From: Qipengyuania flavescens
GTDB taxonomy: Bacteria; Pseudomonadota; Alphaproteobacteria; Sphingomonadales; Sphingomonadaceae
Length of the DNA stretch: 64,000 bases
NCBI RefSeq assembly: GCF_029688735.1
Contig: NZ_JARULD010000001.1
Location: forward strand, 868,001-932,000
Direction: 5' to 3'
Shown: positions 50,306 to 60,265 of the stretch, one piece after another
Layout: each line of letters starts with the position of its first letter
Position numbering within the stretch: position 1 is the first letter of the stretch
Notes under the pieces: generated by a model
The model's input: only the letters and a program-made list of their open reading frames with translations
Told to the model about the DNA's origin: nothing
Databases searched by the model: none
Made by a program: the position numbers and the translations under genes

Positions 50306-52857
50306 AAGCCGCCAATTACGATGTCGACCTGACGAATTGCGATCGCGAGCCGATCCACCAGCTGGGTGCGATCCAGCCCTTCGGCGCGCTCGTCGCTTTA
50401 AATGCCGACTGGTTCGTGTCGCATTATTCGGCAAATTTCGGCGAGATTACCGGCTCCGAGAAGCCTATAGAATTGGGCATGGCACTCACGGACATCGTGC
50501 CGCCCAATGCAATGCAGCGCCTTCGCAGCCTTGCCTCGCAAGTCTCCCATTCCGATCAGGTCGAACGGATGTTCGGGTTCGATTTGTTCGGCAATGGCGA
50601 GAAGTTCGACTGCGCCATCCACTCCACGGGCAATTACACCGTTCTGGAAATCGAGCCGTACTTGGAAGGCGAACTCGACCGCCAATTGGCTGCGCTGCGC
50701 CCGGTACTGGGTCGATTCGACAAGTTCACGGACGTGTCGGCGCTTGTCGGCGAAGCGGCGCGGCAGTTGCGCCACAGCCTCGATATCGACCGGGTCATGG
50801 TCTATAAATTCCATGACGACCTGTCGGGCGAAGTCGTCGCCGAGGCCAAGCGCGAGGATCTGGAAGGCTTCCACGGCCTGCGCTATCCGAAGTCCGATAT
50901 TCCCGCACAGGCGCGCGAGCTTTACGTGCGCAATCGCTTCCGCATCATCAGCGATGTGCATTCAGAGCCCGTCCCGATCGAGCCCGGCATCTCGCTCGAC
51001 GGCGAACCGCTCGACCTCAGCATGAGCACGCTGCGCGCCGTCTCGCCGATCCATATCGAATATCTGAAAAACATGGGCGTCGGCGCCTCGCTGTCGATCT
51101 CGATCATCATCGGCGGCAAGCTGTGGGGCCTGTTCGCCTGCCATCATTACAGCGCCAAGCTGCTTCCCTATTCGCAGCGCACCGGCGCGGAACTGTTTTC
51201 CGAGCTATTCTCCCTGACGCTCGAGCGCGTGATCGCCAGCCAGGAAGAAGCGGTTCGCGAAGAAGGTCGCAAGGTGCACGACCGCCTGATGCGCGACATC
51301 GCCGCTGGCCAGTCGCTCTCCGAAAGCCTGCCGACGATCGATCCGCTGATCCAGCGCATCGTCGAGCACGACGGGGCCAGCGTCTTCATCGACGATGTCT
51401 ACAATGCCCGCGGCTCGGCACCGAACGAGGAAGAGTTCCGTGCCATCGTCGGTTCGCTCAACGCGGCGGCAACCAGCCGCGTCTTTACCACCGACGCGAT
51501 CGCCGAACGCATCCCGAAGGCCGAGCGTTTTGCCGACCGCGCAGTCGGCGCGATGGCTATCCCGGTGTCGCGCACTCCGCGCGACTATCTCGTTCTTTGG
51601 CGCAAGCCGCTGAGCCAGGTCGTGACTTGGGCCGGTAATCCGGAAAAGCCGGTCGAGTACGGGCCAAACGGCGCGCGACTGACGCCGCGCAAGAGCTTCG
51701 AGGCCTGGCAGGAAACGGTCGAGGGTAGGTCTTCCCCGTGGACGGCATCCGAGAAACAGATCGCCGAGGGCCTGCGCGTCACGCTGCTCGAGATCATCCT
51801 GCGCGTCACCGACGAGGCGATGCAGGAGCGGGGCAGGGCTCAGGAGAAGCAGGAACTCCTGATCGCCGAGCTGAACCACCGGGTCCGCAACATCCTCAAC
51901 CTCATTCGCGGCCTGATCAACCAGTCGAAGGGCGATGCGAAAGACGTCGACAATTTCGCGGAAATCGTCGGAGGGCGCATCGGTTCGCTCGCGATGGCGC
52001 ACGACAATATCACCAAAGGGAACTGGAGTTCAGCCCCGCTTTCGGAGCTGATCGATTCCGAAGCCCAAGCCTATCTTGCCGGCAAATGCGACCGGCTGGA
52101 GGTAAGCGGGCCGGAAGCCATGGTGACCCCGGAAGCCTATACCGTTCTCGCCCTCGTCATCCACGAAATGATTACGAATTCGGCGAAATACGGATCGCTC
52201 AGCGATTCGACCGGTCAACTGAAAATCGATGTCCGGCGGGGGGATACCGGCGATCTGGAAATCCTGTGGCACGAAAGCGGCGGTCCGCCAGTCAAACCGC
52301 CCAAGCGTCGCGGTTTCGGCAGCACGATCATCGAACGCTCACTGCCCTACGAACTCGGCGGCGAGGCGAGCATCGAATACAAGCTGGAAGGCGTAAGGGC
52401 GCGTTTCTGCGTGCCGGAGCGCTTCGTCGAATGGGCATCGCGCGGGGACACGCCGAGCCCGACCAGCGCCGTGAAACCGCAGGACGACGGACTGGGCCAC
52501 CTTCCGGAGAGGATCTTGCTGGTCGAAGACAGCATGCTGATCGCGCTGGATACCGAGGACTGTCTCCGCGATCTCGGCGTGCCGACGGTCGATGTCGAGA
52601 GCAATGTCACCGGCGCGCTCGAAACCATTCGCAAGAACGCTCCCGAACTTGCGATTCTGGACTTCAATTTGGGCCAGGAATCGAGCGAACGGGTTGCTCA
52701 GGAGCTTGTAAAGCTGGGCATACCGTTCTGGTTGGCCAGCGGTTACGGCGAAATGCAGGACCGGCTGGAAGAACTAGGCGCGCACGGTGTGCTGACCAAG
52801 CCTTACGGCCGCGAAGAGCTCTCCCGCATCCTCTCGGAGTATGAACCTGCTGCCTGA
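50302..52857 (+). CDS. bphP: Bacteriophytochrome with HWE kinase and C-terminal receiver
   Basis: The 851-residue photoreceptor has a PAS domain (1 to about 110) with the biliverdin-binding Cys13 in VDLTNCDREPIH, a GAF domain with YPKSDIPAQARELY (normally PRASDIP), and a PHY domain. A HWE histidine kinase follows with His526 in ELNHRVRNILNLIRG. A receiver at about 735-845 has its phospho-acceptor Asp787 in ILDFNLG and a Lys in LTKPYG. It senses red/far-red light. The kinase type is the one that feeds general stress response regulators. bphO is just upstream. Confidence 0.94.
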   Translation: MKAANYDVDLTNCDREPIHQLGAIQPFGALVALNADWFVSHYSANFGEITGSEKPIELGMALTDIVPPNAMQRLRSLASQVSHSDQVERMFGFDLFGNGEKFDCAIHSTGNYTVLEIEPYLEGELDRQLAALRPVLGRFDKFTDVSALVGEAARQLRHSLDIDRVMVYKFHDDLSGEVVAEAKREDLEGFHGLRYPKSDIPAQARELYVRNRFRIISDVHSEPVPIEPGISLDGEPLDLSMSTLRAVSPIHIEYLKNMGVGASLSISIIIGGKLWGLFACHHYSAKLLPYSQRTGAELFSELFSLTLERVIASQEEAVREEGRKVHDRLMRDIAAGQSLSESLPTIDPLIQRIVEHDGASVFIDDVYNARGSAPNEEEFRAIVGSLNAAATSRVFTTDAIAERIPKAERFADRAVGAMAIPVSRTPRDYLVLWRKPLSQVVTWAGNPEKPVEYGPNGARLTPRKSFEAWQETVEGRSSPWTASEKQIAEGLRVTLLEIILRVTDEAMQERGRAQEKQELLIAELNHRVRNILNLIRGLINQSKGDAKDVDNFAEIVGGRIGSLAMAHDNITKGNWSSAPLSELIDSEAQAYLAGKCDRLEVSGPEAMVTPEAYTVLALVIHEMITNSAKYGSLSDSTGQLKIDVRRGDTGDLEILWHESGGPPVKPPKRRGFGSTIIERSLPYELGGEASIEYKLEGVRARFCVPERFVEWASRGDTPSPTSAVKPQDDGLGHLPERILLVEDSMLIALDTEDCLRDLGVPTVDVESNVTGALETIRKNAPELAILDFNLGQESSERVAQELVKLGIPFWLASGYGEMQDRLEELGAHGVLTKPYGREELSRILSEYEPAA

Positions 52858-52868
52858 TCGGCGGAAAG

Positions 52869-53597
52869 TTAATTGAAGAACCGCTGCTGGTAATAGAACG
52901 GCGCGGCCACCGGTTCGCCGTCGGCATCGGTCGCCGGGCGGAAACGCAGCTGTTCGACCACCAGGCGGCAGACCGCGGCATCGGTGTCGGGAAACGGACT
53001 TGAGCGGTAAACCGAGCAATTCGTCGCCCGGCCGCTCGGCAACACCGTCACCTTCACGATTACCGAGGTGCCGATGCGCGCCTCGCGCCCACCGGGCGGA
53101 ATGGGGAAATCGCGCGCCGAATTGAGCGCGCCAGAGATGATCTCCGGCTTCGTCACCGCGCCTCCGCCACGACCGGTCCCGCCATTGCCGCTGCCGGTGC
53201 CGAGCCCCGACCCTGCGGCGCCGGTGCCGTCGCCTGCGTCGGTCGCGCCGGAGGTGTCCGCAGTGCCGGTCGAGGCTGCACGCGGGGCGGGCCGGTCCTC
53301 GCGCAGCGGACGTTTCGGCGTGGGCGCGGTCACCGGTTTCGCCACCGCATCGCGCCCGGGGTCGCCCTGCTCGCCTTCCGGCTCCGGCTGCTGCACCTCC
53401 GGCTCTGACTCGGGCGGCGCCGTGACGGTGACAGTAAATGCGGAGACGACGCTTTCCTCCACGGTCGCGACCGCATTCGGCGCCAGACTACGTATGAGCA
53501 CGTAGAAGATGCCCAAATGAATCAGCACGATGGCGAGGATAACCCAGGGATTGGGCTTTCTTCTGATCCCTGCGTAGCGCGTCGCTTCGTTTGCCAT
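52869..53597 (-). CDS. tonB: TonB-family energy transducer
   Basis: The 242-residue protein has one N-terminal transmembrane helix (WVILAIVLIHLGIFYVLIRS), a long Pro/Glu-rich then Gly-rich linker, and a C-terminal TonB domain (ISGALNSARDFPIPPGGREA, VIVKVTVLPSGRATNCSVYR, VVEQLRFRPATDADGEPVAA). Two cysteines in the C-terminal domain (NCSVY and AVCRLV) are unusual for TonB and may pair. It would power the TonB receptors of this window. No exbB/exbD are adjacent. Confidence 0.85.
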   Translation of the reverse strand: MANEATRYAGIRRKPNPWVILAIVLIHLGIFYVLIRSLAPNAVATVEESVVSAFTVTVTAPPESEPEVQQPEPEGEQGDPGRDAVAKPVTAPTPKRPLREDRPAPRAASTGTADTSGATDAGDGTGAAGSGLGTGSGNGGTGRGGGAVTKPEIISGALNSARDFPIPPGGREARIGTSVIVKVTVLPSGRATNCSVYRSSPFPDTDAAVCRLVVEQLRFRPATDADGEPVAAPFYYQQRFFN

Positions 53598-53676
53598 GGG
53601 GTTTGGAACGACCCACTCGCCCCCCGTGTTCCGCCGGACGCGGGGGCAGGATCATCGATCGCTGCACGAGGACAGC

Positions 53677-56487
53677 ATGGACCAGACGCTCGCCACTCCC
53701 CCGCTATCCGAGGCAGGATCTCCCGGACTTAGGCGCATGGTGGCGATCCATATCGGAGCCGCGCTGGGGTTTTTCGCCTTGGCCTATGTCAGCATCGACT
53801 TCGCCCGTAACGAGGGGCGGATCGCAGCAATCTGGCTACCCAATGCGGTTGCCGTCGCAATTCTCCTGCGTTTTCGTTTCGAGCAATTCAGGTCCCTGAT
53901 TGGCGCGATTTTCGTTGGCAATGTCGCGGCGAACATCGCCTCCGGGGACCCGATTGCGCAAGCCCTCCTACTCGCCAGCGCCAACGGTGCCGAAATAGCA
54001 ATCGCGGTTTGGTTGACGCGGCGCTGGTGCGCTCGACAGCCGATCATGGACGATATCGACGATCTGCGCCGCTTTGCGATTGCCTCCGGCGTATTCGCCC
54101 CGGCCGCCAGCGGGCTGATCGCGGTCCTCGCTTTCGGGGCGCAGCCGGCGACTCTGCTGGCGGTCTACGGCAAGTGGGTGACGTCCGATGCCCTGAGCAT
54201 GCTGATCCTTGCGCCCAGCATCATGATTGCGATCGATGCCTTGCGGACACGCAGAAAGCTGCGAAGGCGAGAGCTTGCCGAATGGGTCGGCCTGTCCCTC
54301 GCGGGGACCGCCCTCACGATCATGGTCTTCGTCCAGACGACCTATCCGCTGCTGTTCCTCGTCCCGCCGGTCGTGGTCATCCATGCCTTCCGGCTCGGCA
54401 GCCTCGGGACTGCCTTTTCGACGATCAAGGTGGCGGTGATCGCCTTGGTCTGCACCGAGCTGGGCCATGGTCCGATCAACCTGTTGACCTATCCGGAGAC
54501 CATCCGTTTCCTGGTCCTCGAGGTTTTCCTTGCTTCCGCCATCCTGCTGGGTCTGCCGGTCTCCGCAGTGCTTGCTACGCGCCAAAGGTTCGCTGCCGAA
54601 CTCGCTGCGCAGAAAGCCGAGCTTGCCCTGTTGGCCGAGAATGTAACCGACGCCATCCTGCGGGTCGATGGCGAAGGCGTAATTTCCTATGCGTCACCTT
54701 CGGTGATGGCAGTCCTGGGTCTTCCGCCAGAAGAGTTTATCGGGAAGCGCGTCAGCGAGCGGGTCCACGCCGAAGCCGCGGACGAGATTGCTGCGGTCGA
54801 ACACCGGCTCAATTCCGGCGAGGCCGAGAAGGAACGCTTCACCTACCGCCGATATCTCGACGGCGAGGATGGCGAGGCGGTTCACATCGAGGCCGACTGT
54901 GCCGTTGCGCGTAATGCCGAAACAGGTGAACAGGAGGGCATCGTGGTTTCCGCCCGCGACGTAACGCACCGCGTGCTGCTCGAGCGCCAGCTCAAGCGTG
55001 CACGATCGCATGCGGAGAACGCGGCGCGCGCCAAAGCGCAGTTCCTTGCCAATATGAGCCACGAAATCCGCACACCCATGAACGGCGTGCTGGGTTTCGC
55101 CGAGCTGTTGCAGCGCCGCGACCTCGATGAGGAATCGGCCCGCTATGCGGAACTGATCGAACGATCCGGCCGGTCCATGATGATGCTGCTCAACGATATT
55201 CTCGATCTGTCGAAAATCGAATCCGGCCAGCTCAAGATAACCAGCGAGCCGGTGGATGTCGTGCAGCTATCGGCGGATTGCGTCGAGTTGCACCGCGCCC
55301 AGGCGGAACGCAAAGGCGTGTCTCTCAGCATCGCGCCGGTTGTCGGCATACCACAGTCGGTTTCCAGCGACCCGTTTCGCCTGCGCCAGATAATGCTCAA
55401 CCTCATCGGCAATGCCGTGAAGTTTACCGAGAGCGGAGGCATCGAGGTGGCAGTCGCTCGGGAGCAGACGCAACTGGCAATCTCGGTCGAGGACAGCGGC
55501 ATCGGCATCGATGAAAGCCGCCTCGCGATGATTTTCGATCCCTTCGTCCAGGCGGAAGGATCGACCACGCGGCGCTTCGGCGGGACCGGCCTGGGCCTCG
55601 GCGTTTCGCGCCAGCTGGCGGAATTGCTTGGCGGGTCGTTGAGCGTGGATTCCATGCCCGGCATCGGATCGCGCTTCACCTTGCGCATTCCGCTCGTCGA
55701 GGTGGAAACCGTACCTGCCCGCCAGCAAGGTCATGGTCGCCGAGCGACCGATATTGCCATGCCGTCCAAGGGTCGCATCCTGCTGGCCGAGGATCACGAC
55801 GTGAACCGCATGCTCGTGACCGCCATGCTCGAGGATCTCGGACAGGAGGTAACCCATGCGCATGACGGCGTGGCCGCGATCGAAGCGGTGACGTCAAATT
55901 TCGGTCGGCGGCCTCCGTTCGACCTGGTACTGATGGACATCCAGATGCCCGGCTGCGACGGTTATGCGGCAGCGCGCGCCATTCGTTCTTACGGCATCGA
56001 AGCAGAGTGCCTGCCGATCGTTGCGCTGACCGCGAACGCCGATCCCGAAGACGTGCTCGCAGCGCAAATAGCCGGCATGCAGGCCCATTTGGCCAAGCCA
56101 CTGGTGTTCGAGGATCTCGCCGCCGCGCTCGCCCGCTGGCTTCCCATGCATATCGTGGCGGACAATGAGAACGAGAAGACCCGCATCCGGCGTCCCGATC
56201 CGGGCGCCGCGACCCTGCCACCGAAATCCTCAGACATCGACGAACGCTGGAAGCAACGCCGCAGCGAAGCGATCGAAGCGGTCGGAGCTGCGGTTCGCGC
56301 GCAAGCGATGGAGGGCGCCGGGATCGAAGACCTGGCACGCGTTGTCCACAAGCTTGCCGGGACGGCGGGCATGTTCGGCGAAGAAGAACTCGGCTCGCGC
56401 GCGGCGGCGCTCGAACGGGCGCTTCGCTCGAGCGTAGACGTTGATGTGCGCCTGAAGCTGGCCGAGGAACTGCTCGAAGCGGCCTGA
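53677..56487 (+). CDS. MASE1 hybrid histidine kinase with PAS, receiver and Hpt domains
   Basis: From ATG 53677 the 936-residue protein has a MASE1 membrane region of about eight helices, a PAS domain (ENVTDAILRVDGEGVISYAS), a HisKA domain with phospho-His in MSHEIRTPMNGVLG, and an ATPase domain (MLNLIGNAVKFTESGGIEVA, GGTGLGLGVSRQLAELLGGS). A receiver (ILLAEDHDVNRMLVTAML, VLMDIQMPGCDG) and an Hpt-like helix bundle (RVVHKLAGTAGMFGEEELG) follow. It is a full phosphorelay in one chain. Its start is 80 bases from the divergent tonB gene. The signal and target are unknown. Confidence 0.9.
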   Translation: MDQTLATPPLSEAGSPGLRRMVAIHIGAALGFFALAYVSIDFARNEGRIAAIWLPNAVAVAILLRFRFEQFRSLIGAIFVGNVAANIASGDPIAQALLLASANGAEIAIAVWLTRRWCARQPIMDDIDDLRRFAIASGVFAPAASGLIAVLAFGAQPATLLAVYGKWVTSDALSMLILAPSIMIAIDALRTRRKLRRRELAEWVGLSLAGTALTIMVFVQTTYPLLFLVPPVVVIHAFRLGSLGTAFSTIKVAVIALVCTELGHGPINLLTYPETIRFLVLEVFLASAILLGLPVSAVLATRQRFAAELAAQKAELALLAENVTDAILRVDGEGVISYASPSVMAVLGLPPEEFIGKRVSERVHAEAADEIAAVEHRLNSGEAEKERFTYRRYLDGEDGEAVHIEADCAVARNAETGEQEGIVVSARDVTHRVLLERQLKRARSHAENAARAKAQFLANMSHEIRTPMNGVLGFAELLQRRDLDEESARYAELIERSGRSMMMLLNDILDLSKIESGQLKITSEPVDVVQLSADCVELHRAQAERKGVSLSIAPVVGIPQSVSSDPFRLRQIMLNLIGNAVKFTESGGIEVAVAREQTQLAISVEDSGIGIDESRLAMIFDPFVQAEGSTTRRFGGTGLGLGVSRQLAELLGGSLSVDSMPGIGSRFTLRIPLVEVETVPARQQGHGRRATDIAMPSKGRILLAEDHDVNRMLVTAMLEDLGQEVTHAHDGVAAIEAVTSNFGRRPPFDLVLMDIQMPGCDGYAAARAIRSYGIEAECLPIVALTANADPEDVLAAQIAGMQAHLAKPLVFEDLAAALARWLPMHIVADNENEKTRIRRPDPGAATLPPKSSDIDERWKQRRSEAIEAVGAAVRAQAMEGAGIEDLARVVHKLAGTAGMFGEEELGSRAAALERALRSSVDVDVRLKLAEELLEAA

Positions 56488-56499
56488 AACTCCGCGAGA

Positions 56500-56535
56500 C
56501 ACAAAAAGGGCGGCCTTCCTGAAAGAAGACCGCCC
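56500..56535 (-). terminator. Terminator of the TonB receptor gene
   Basis: GGGCGG-C-CTTC and GAAG-A-CCGCCC form a stem with one mismatch. On the minus strand it is followed by TTTTTGTG. It lies 46 bases after the receptor stop and also just after the kinase stop. Confidence 0.75.
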
Positions 56536-56581
56536 CCAGTGTATATCGGCCCGGGATGCGTGCCCCGGTTCCGTTATAGGC

Positions 56582-59077
56582 TTAGTAGCCGAGGATCAGC
56601 GACACGCTGGCTGCACGCGGCGGCGACAGCTGCGCGAAACCGGCGCCGTCCAGATCGCCACCGAAGCCGCCGACGTAGAATTCGTCGAACAGGTTGGTGA
56701 CGTTGAACTGCAGCGCTGCATCGCGGCCGTTGAAGTATTCGCCGAGGCGGATGCGCGCGTCGAGATCGACCAGCGTGTAACCGCCGACCGACAGATCGTT
56801 CACATCGTTCACCCAGCGCTTGCCGGTGTGCTTGACCTGTACGCCGAGTTCGACCGGGCCGAAGGAGCCCTGCGCACGGCCGCCGACCGACCAGAGCGGG
56901 GTGCCGCTCTCGTTCTTGCCGGCAGTCGGTGCGAAGATCGGGTTGCCGTCATCGTCCAGGCCGAGCTGCACGTCGTTCTTGATTTCCGATTCGTTGATCG
57001 AACCGAACACATAGAGCAGCGTGTTGTTGGTCGGCTGGAACGCGACCGAGCCATCGATACCGTACTTGTCGACCTGGCCGAGGTTACGTGCGATCGATTC
57101 GTCGAGGATCGGATCGTAAGCCACGGCACGGCGGTTGCTGTACTTGGTGTACCAGCCGGCGATCTGGGCCTGAACACGGCCGTTCTGATACCGGAAGCCG
57201 AGGTCGAAGCTGTCGGTGGTTTCGGAATCCGGCTGGAAATCGTCGGTCTTGTTCGAGAAGAAGAGCGAGTCGTACAGCTCGTCCGTGCCCGGGACCGAGA
57301 GGCCCTTGGCATAGTTCCCGAAGATCGACGCATCGCCGAATTCGTACACGGCGCCCACGTTCGGAAGCAGCTTGTCGTACTTGTAAGTGACCGAGATCGG
57401 CGGTGCTGCATTCGGATTGGCTGCTTCGTAAGCAGCGGCATCCTGGTTTGCGAAGCAGTCGACGAAGCCCGAAGCACTAGTCGTGTAGCAGAGCTGGTTC
57501 AGCTCGCGCTTGAAGAACGGTGCGCGCAGGCCGAGCACGGTCGTCAAATTGCCGAAACGACCGCGATATTCGCCCGACACCTGATGCAGCGTCGCATAGG
57601 ACTGGCGGTTACGCTTGTTCAGTTCGAAACCGTCTGCCGTGAGGACCGGATCGTTGACCGGGAAGACGTCGACGATTTCACCGTCGATGCGAGCAATCGA
57701 GGTCTGACCGGTCTGACGGTGGTTCGCATCGTCATAGGTGTAGCTCAGGCGAACGCGGTGGTCGGCATTGATCTCGTACGCGAGGTTCGAGATGACGCCG
57801 AAACGGTGCGTACGGGTCTGGCTCGGGTCGAAACCGCTGATCTCGTCGAGCATGTCGCCGTCGCCGTTGAGGTCACGGCCGAAGTAGTAGCCGCCGCGCA
57901 GGAAGCCGGTGTACTGCTGGCCATTGTACTCGCGGGTACCTTCGAGCAGTTCCTCGTTACCGCCGCCGTTAGCCTTCACATACTGGTAGCTCGGATCGAT
58001 CGTCAGGATCAGGTCCGGGGTCAGGGTGAAGCGCGACGAACCGCGGATGTTGCCGGTGTTAGACGGGTTATAACGACGCTCGAACTCGGCACCGCAACCG
58101 TTGACACCGTCGGGATCGACATAGCCATCGACTGCAACCTGCGCCGGCGTTTCGAACACGCCCGGAACGCTGTCCACGGTGCAGGGGTAATTGATGTTGT
58201 AGAAGCGGAAGCTCTCGTCGCCCGCTTCAATCGCATCGATGATGTCGGTGACGAAGAACGAACCGAAGAAGTTGTTGCGGTTCTCGTTATAGTGACCGGC
58301 AACGGCAACGAAATCGCCATTGCTGCCGATGTCCTGCCAGATACGGCCGTTGTACTGTTGCTTTTCCACTTCGCCGTAATTGTTGAAGGGGTTGGCGTAG
58401 GTCGTGTAGCTGGCCGAAGCGAACGCCTTGGTGCCCATGCCGGTGATGTCGCCGGTGTCGATCATCACGAAGCCGCGACCGTAGAGGCGGTCGACACCGA
58501 TGTTGTCGCCTTCGGGGAAGGTGTCGCCAGCGGTCAGCGTCATGGTCACGCCGAATTCGTCGGCGGGTTCACGCGTACGGATGTTGATCGTGCCGCCGAC
58601 GGCCGAAGCGGTCGGGCTGTCGACATCGGTAACGCCGAGATTGACGTTGATCGATTCGAGAACTTCCGGGTCGACCTGCTGGTTCGTGTAAAGCGCGTAG
58701 TTGCCCGAATCGTTCAACGGCAGCCCGTCCAGCGTCTGCGAAATACGGCTGTCGTTGAAGCCGCGAATGGTGAAGCTACCGCCGGACGAACCCCATGGGT
58801 CGTTGTTCTGGAAGCTGACGCCGGGGACGAGGTTGACGATGTCGTTGACCGTCTGGCCGGGGCGCTGGCGACGAATGATTTCTTCGTTCAGCTCCTGCTT
58901 CGCCTTGGGCGTATCGGGGACTTCGATGCCACCGACGTCCTGATTGCGGGCGCCGGAAACGACGATCACATCGTCTTCGAATTCGACCGAACCGGTCGAC
59001 TGTGCGGCCGCCGGTGCGGCGACCATTGCGCTGGCGGTGCTGACTACGGAGGCAGCCAGGAGATACTTGAACTTCAT
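56582..59077 (-). CDS. TonB-dependent receptor, substrate unknown
   Basis: From ATG 59077 the 831-residue protein has a signal peptide (cut after VAAPAAAQ), a plug (QRPGQTVNDIVNLVPGVSFQ, then GSFTIRGFNDSRISQTLDGL and PTASAVGGTINIRTR), and a large beta barrel ending in VSLILGY. Two pairs of extracellular cysteines (NYPCTVDS with NGCGAEF, and CYTTSAS with VDCFAN) may close loops. It is not of the siderophore type by plug sequence. It follows the oxygenase and nupC genes on the same strand, which hints at a nucleoside-like or aromatic ligand. Confidence 0.88.
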   Translation of the reverse strand: MKFKYLLAASVVSTASAMVAAPAAAQSTGSVEFEDDVIVVSGARNQDVGGIEVPDTPKAKQELNEEIIRRQRPGQTVNDIVNLVPGVSFQNNDPWGSSGGSFTIRGFNDSRISQTLDGLPLNDSGNYALYTNQQVDPEVLESINVNLGVTDVDSPTASAVGGTINIRTREPADEFGVTMTLTAGDTFPEGDNIGVDRLYGRGFVMIDTGDITGMGTKAFASASYTTYANPFNNYGEVEKQQYNGRIWQDIGSNGDFVAVAGHYNENRNNFFGSFFVTDIIDAIEAGDESFRFYNINYPCTVDSVPGVFETPAQVAVDGYVDPDGVNGCGAEFERRYNPSNTGNIRGSSRFTLTPDLILTIDPSYQYVKANGGGNEELLEGTREYNGQQYTGFLRGGYYFGRDLNGDGDMLDEISGFDPSQTRTHRFGVISNLAYEINADHRVRLSYTYDDANHRQTGQTSIARIDGEIVDVFPVNDPVLTADGFELNKRNRQSYATLHQVSGEYRGRFGNLTTVLGLRAPFFKRELNQLCYTTSASGFVDCFANQDAAAYEAANPNAAPPISVTYKYDKLLPNVGAVYEFGDASIFGNYAKGLSVPGTDELYDSLFFSNKTDDFQPDSETTDSFDLGFRYQNGRVQAQIAGWYTKYSNRRAVAYDPILDESIARNLGQVDKYGIDGSVAFQPTNNTLLYVFGSINESEIKNDVQLGLDDDGNPIFAPTAGKNESGTPLWSVGGRAQGSFGPVELGVQVKHTGKRWVNDVNDLSVGGYTLVDLDARIRLGEYFNGRDAALQFNVTNLFDEFYVGGFGGDLDGAGFAQLSPPRAASVSLILGY

Positions 59078-59313
59078 GTCAGGAGACCCCTTAAGTGTCC
59101 AAATCAAAACTGTGCTCGAGAGAAGCGGAGCCCGGCTAGTCCGGGTTGATTGCCGCAAAGCGTTGGTTTTGTGACAGAGTCAAGACAGTGGTGGCCGCGC
59201 GGTTACGCTGCACTTGCGAACGACAGAAAATGCATGCCTTATCAGAGACTTCGCTGTGTTGCGCAAATGCAACGCCGCGTGAATTTTATTGCCTTGCCGC
59301 AGTGCAGCATCGA

Positions 59314-60255
59314 TCAGGCTAGGTTGATCTCGCGCAACCGCTGCATGAGGTAGTCGTGGCTGGATATCGCTTCCGGGTGATCGTCCGGGCGCGCCGGATC
59401 AATGCATTGCGGCAGGGTTTCAATCACATAGTCCGGCCGGAAATGCAGGAAGAAAGGCATCGAATAGCGCGCCCGATAGGCCGCTTCTCCACGCGGGTTG
59501 ACGACCCGGTGAGTCGTCGAGCGTAGCCGGCCGTTGGTCAGCCGGTCGAGCATGTCGCCGATATTCACGACCAGCGCCCCTTCGGGCGGCGCGACGGCTT
59601 TCCACTCGCCCTGTGCGGTCAGCAGCTCCAGCCCGGCCTCTTCGGCGCCCAGCAGCAGCGTGATCGTGTTGATATCGCCATGGGCCGCCGCGCGAATCGC
59701 GCCTTCCGCTTCCTCGCCCTCCAGCGGCGGATAGCGAAGCAGGCGCATCACCGAATTGCCGTCCTCTACCGTGGCCGCGAAAAAGTCGCGGTCCAGCCCG
59801 AGATGCAGGGCAATGCCTTGCAGCACTCGCGCGCCCGCTTCCTCGAAAGCGGTATAAAGCTCGGTGAAGGTATCACGGAAGCCGCCGACTTCGTCGGGCC
59901 AGACGTTGTCGGCCATATATTCCGCCAGCGCGTGCCCCTCCGGCAGTTCGCGACCGACGTGCCAGAATTCCTTGAGGTCGTGGACCTCGGCATCCTTGGC
60001 CTTTTCCGTGCCGAAGGGCGTATAGCCGCGGGCACCGCCGCCGCCGGGGATGTGGTAGGCGCGCTTCACATCATCGGGCAGCGCGAAGAATTCCTTCGAC
60101 AGGGCCTCGGCCCGGTCGATCAGCTCCTGCGGGATGCCGTGGTCGCGGATGACGGCAAAGCCGTATTCCTCGAAGCTGCGGCCCAGCTCGTCGGCAATGC
60201 TTTCGATCGGCTGTGCCAGGGACACAACCGCGATGTCGGTGTTCGATTCGCTCAT
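59314..60255 (-). CDS. Isopenicillin-N-synthase-like Fe(II) oxygenase
   Basis: The 313-residue protein has the non-haem oxygenase fold with an N-terminal domain (FEEYGFAVIRDHGIPQELID) and the iron ligands His192 and Asp194 (AAHGDINTITLL) and His249 (RSTTHRVVNP). Arg263 and Ser265 (RARYSMPFF) bind the 2-oxoglutarate carboxylate as in 2OG-dependent members. It is unlikely to make penicillin since no ACV synthetase is near. It lies 10 bases after nupC and ahead of a TonB receptor, suggesting oxidation of an imported nucleoside or base. Confidence 0.88.
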   Translation of the reverse strand: MSESNTDIAVVSLAQPIESIADELGRSFEEYGFAVIRDHGIPQELIDRAEALSKEFFALPDDVKRAYHIPGGGGARGYTPFGTEKAKDAEVHDLKEFWHVGRELPEGHALAEYMADNVWPDEVGGFRDTFTELYTAFEEAGARVLQGIALHLGLDRDFFAATVEDGNSVMRLLRYPPLEGEEAEGAIRAAAHGDINTITLLLGAEEAGLELLTAQGEWKAVAPPEGALVVNIGDMLDRLTNGRLRSTTHRVVNPRGEAAYRARYSMPFFLHFRPDYVIETLPQCIDPARPDDHPEAISSHDYLMQRLREINLA

Positions 60256-60265
60256 GACGCGCTCT

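Noticed and set aside
56828-59149. A 773-residue frame opposite to the second TonB receptor
   Set aside because: Antisense to a convincing receptor; no recognisable domain.
59314-60255. True isopenicillin N synthase of a beta-lactam cluster
   Set aside because: No ACV synthetase, acyltransferase or epimerase gene is near. The neighbours are transport genes.
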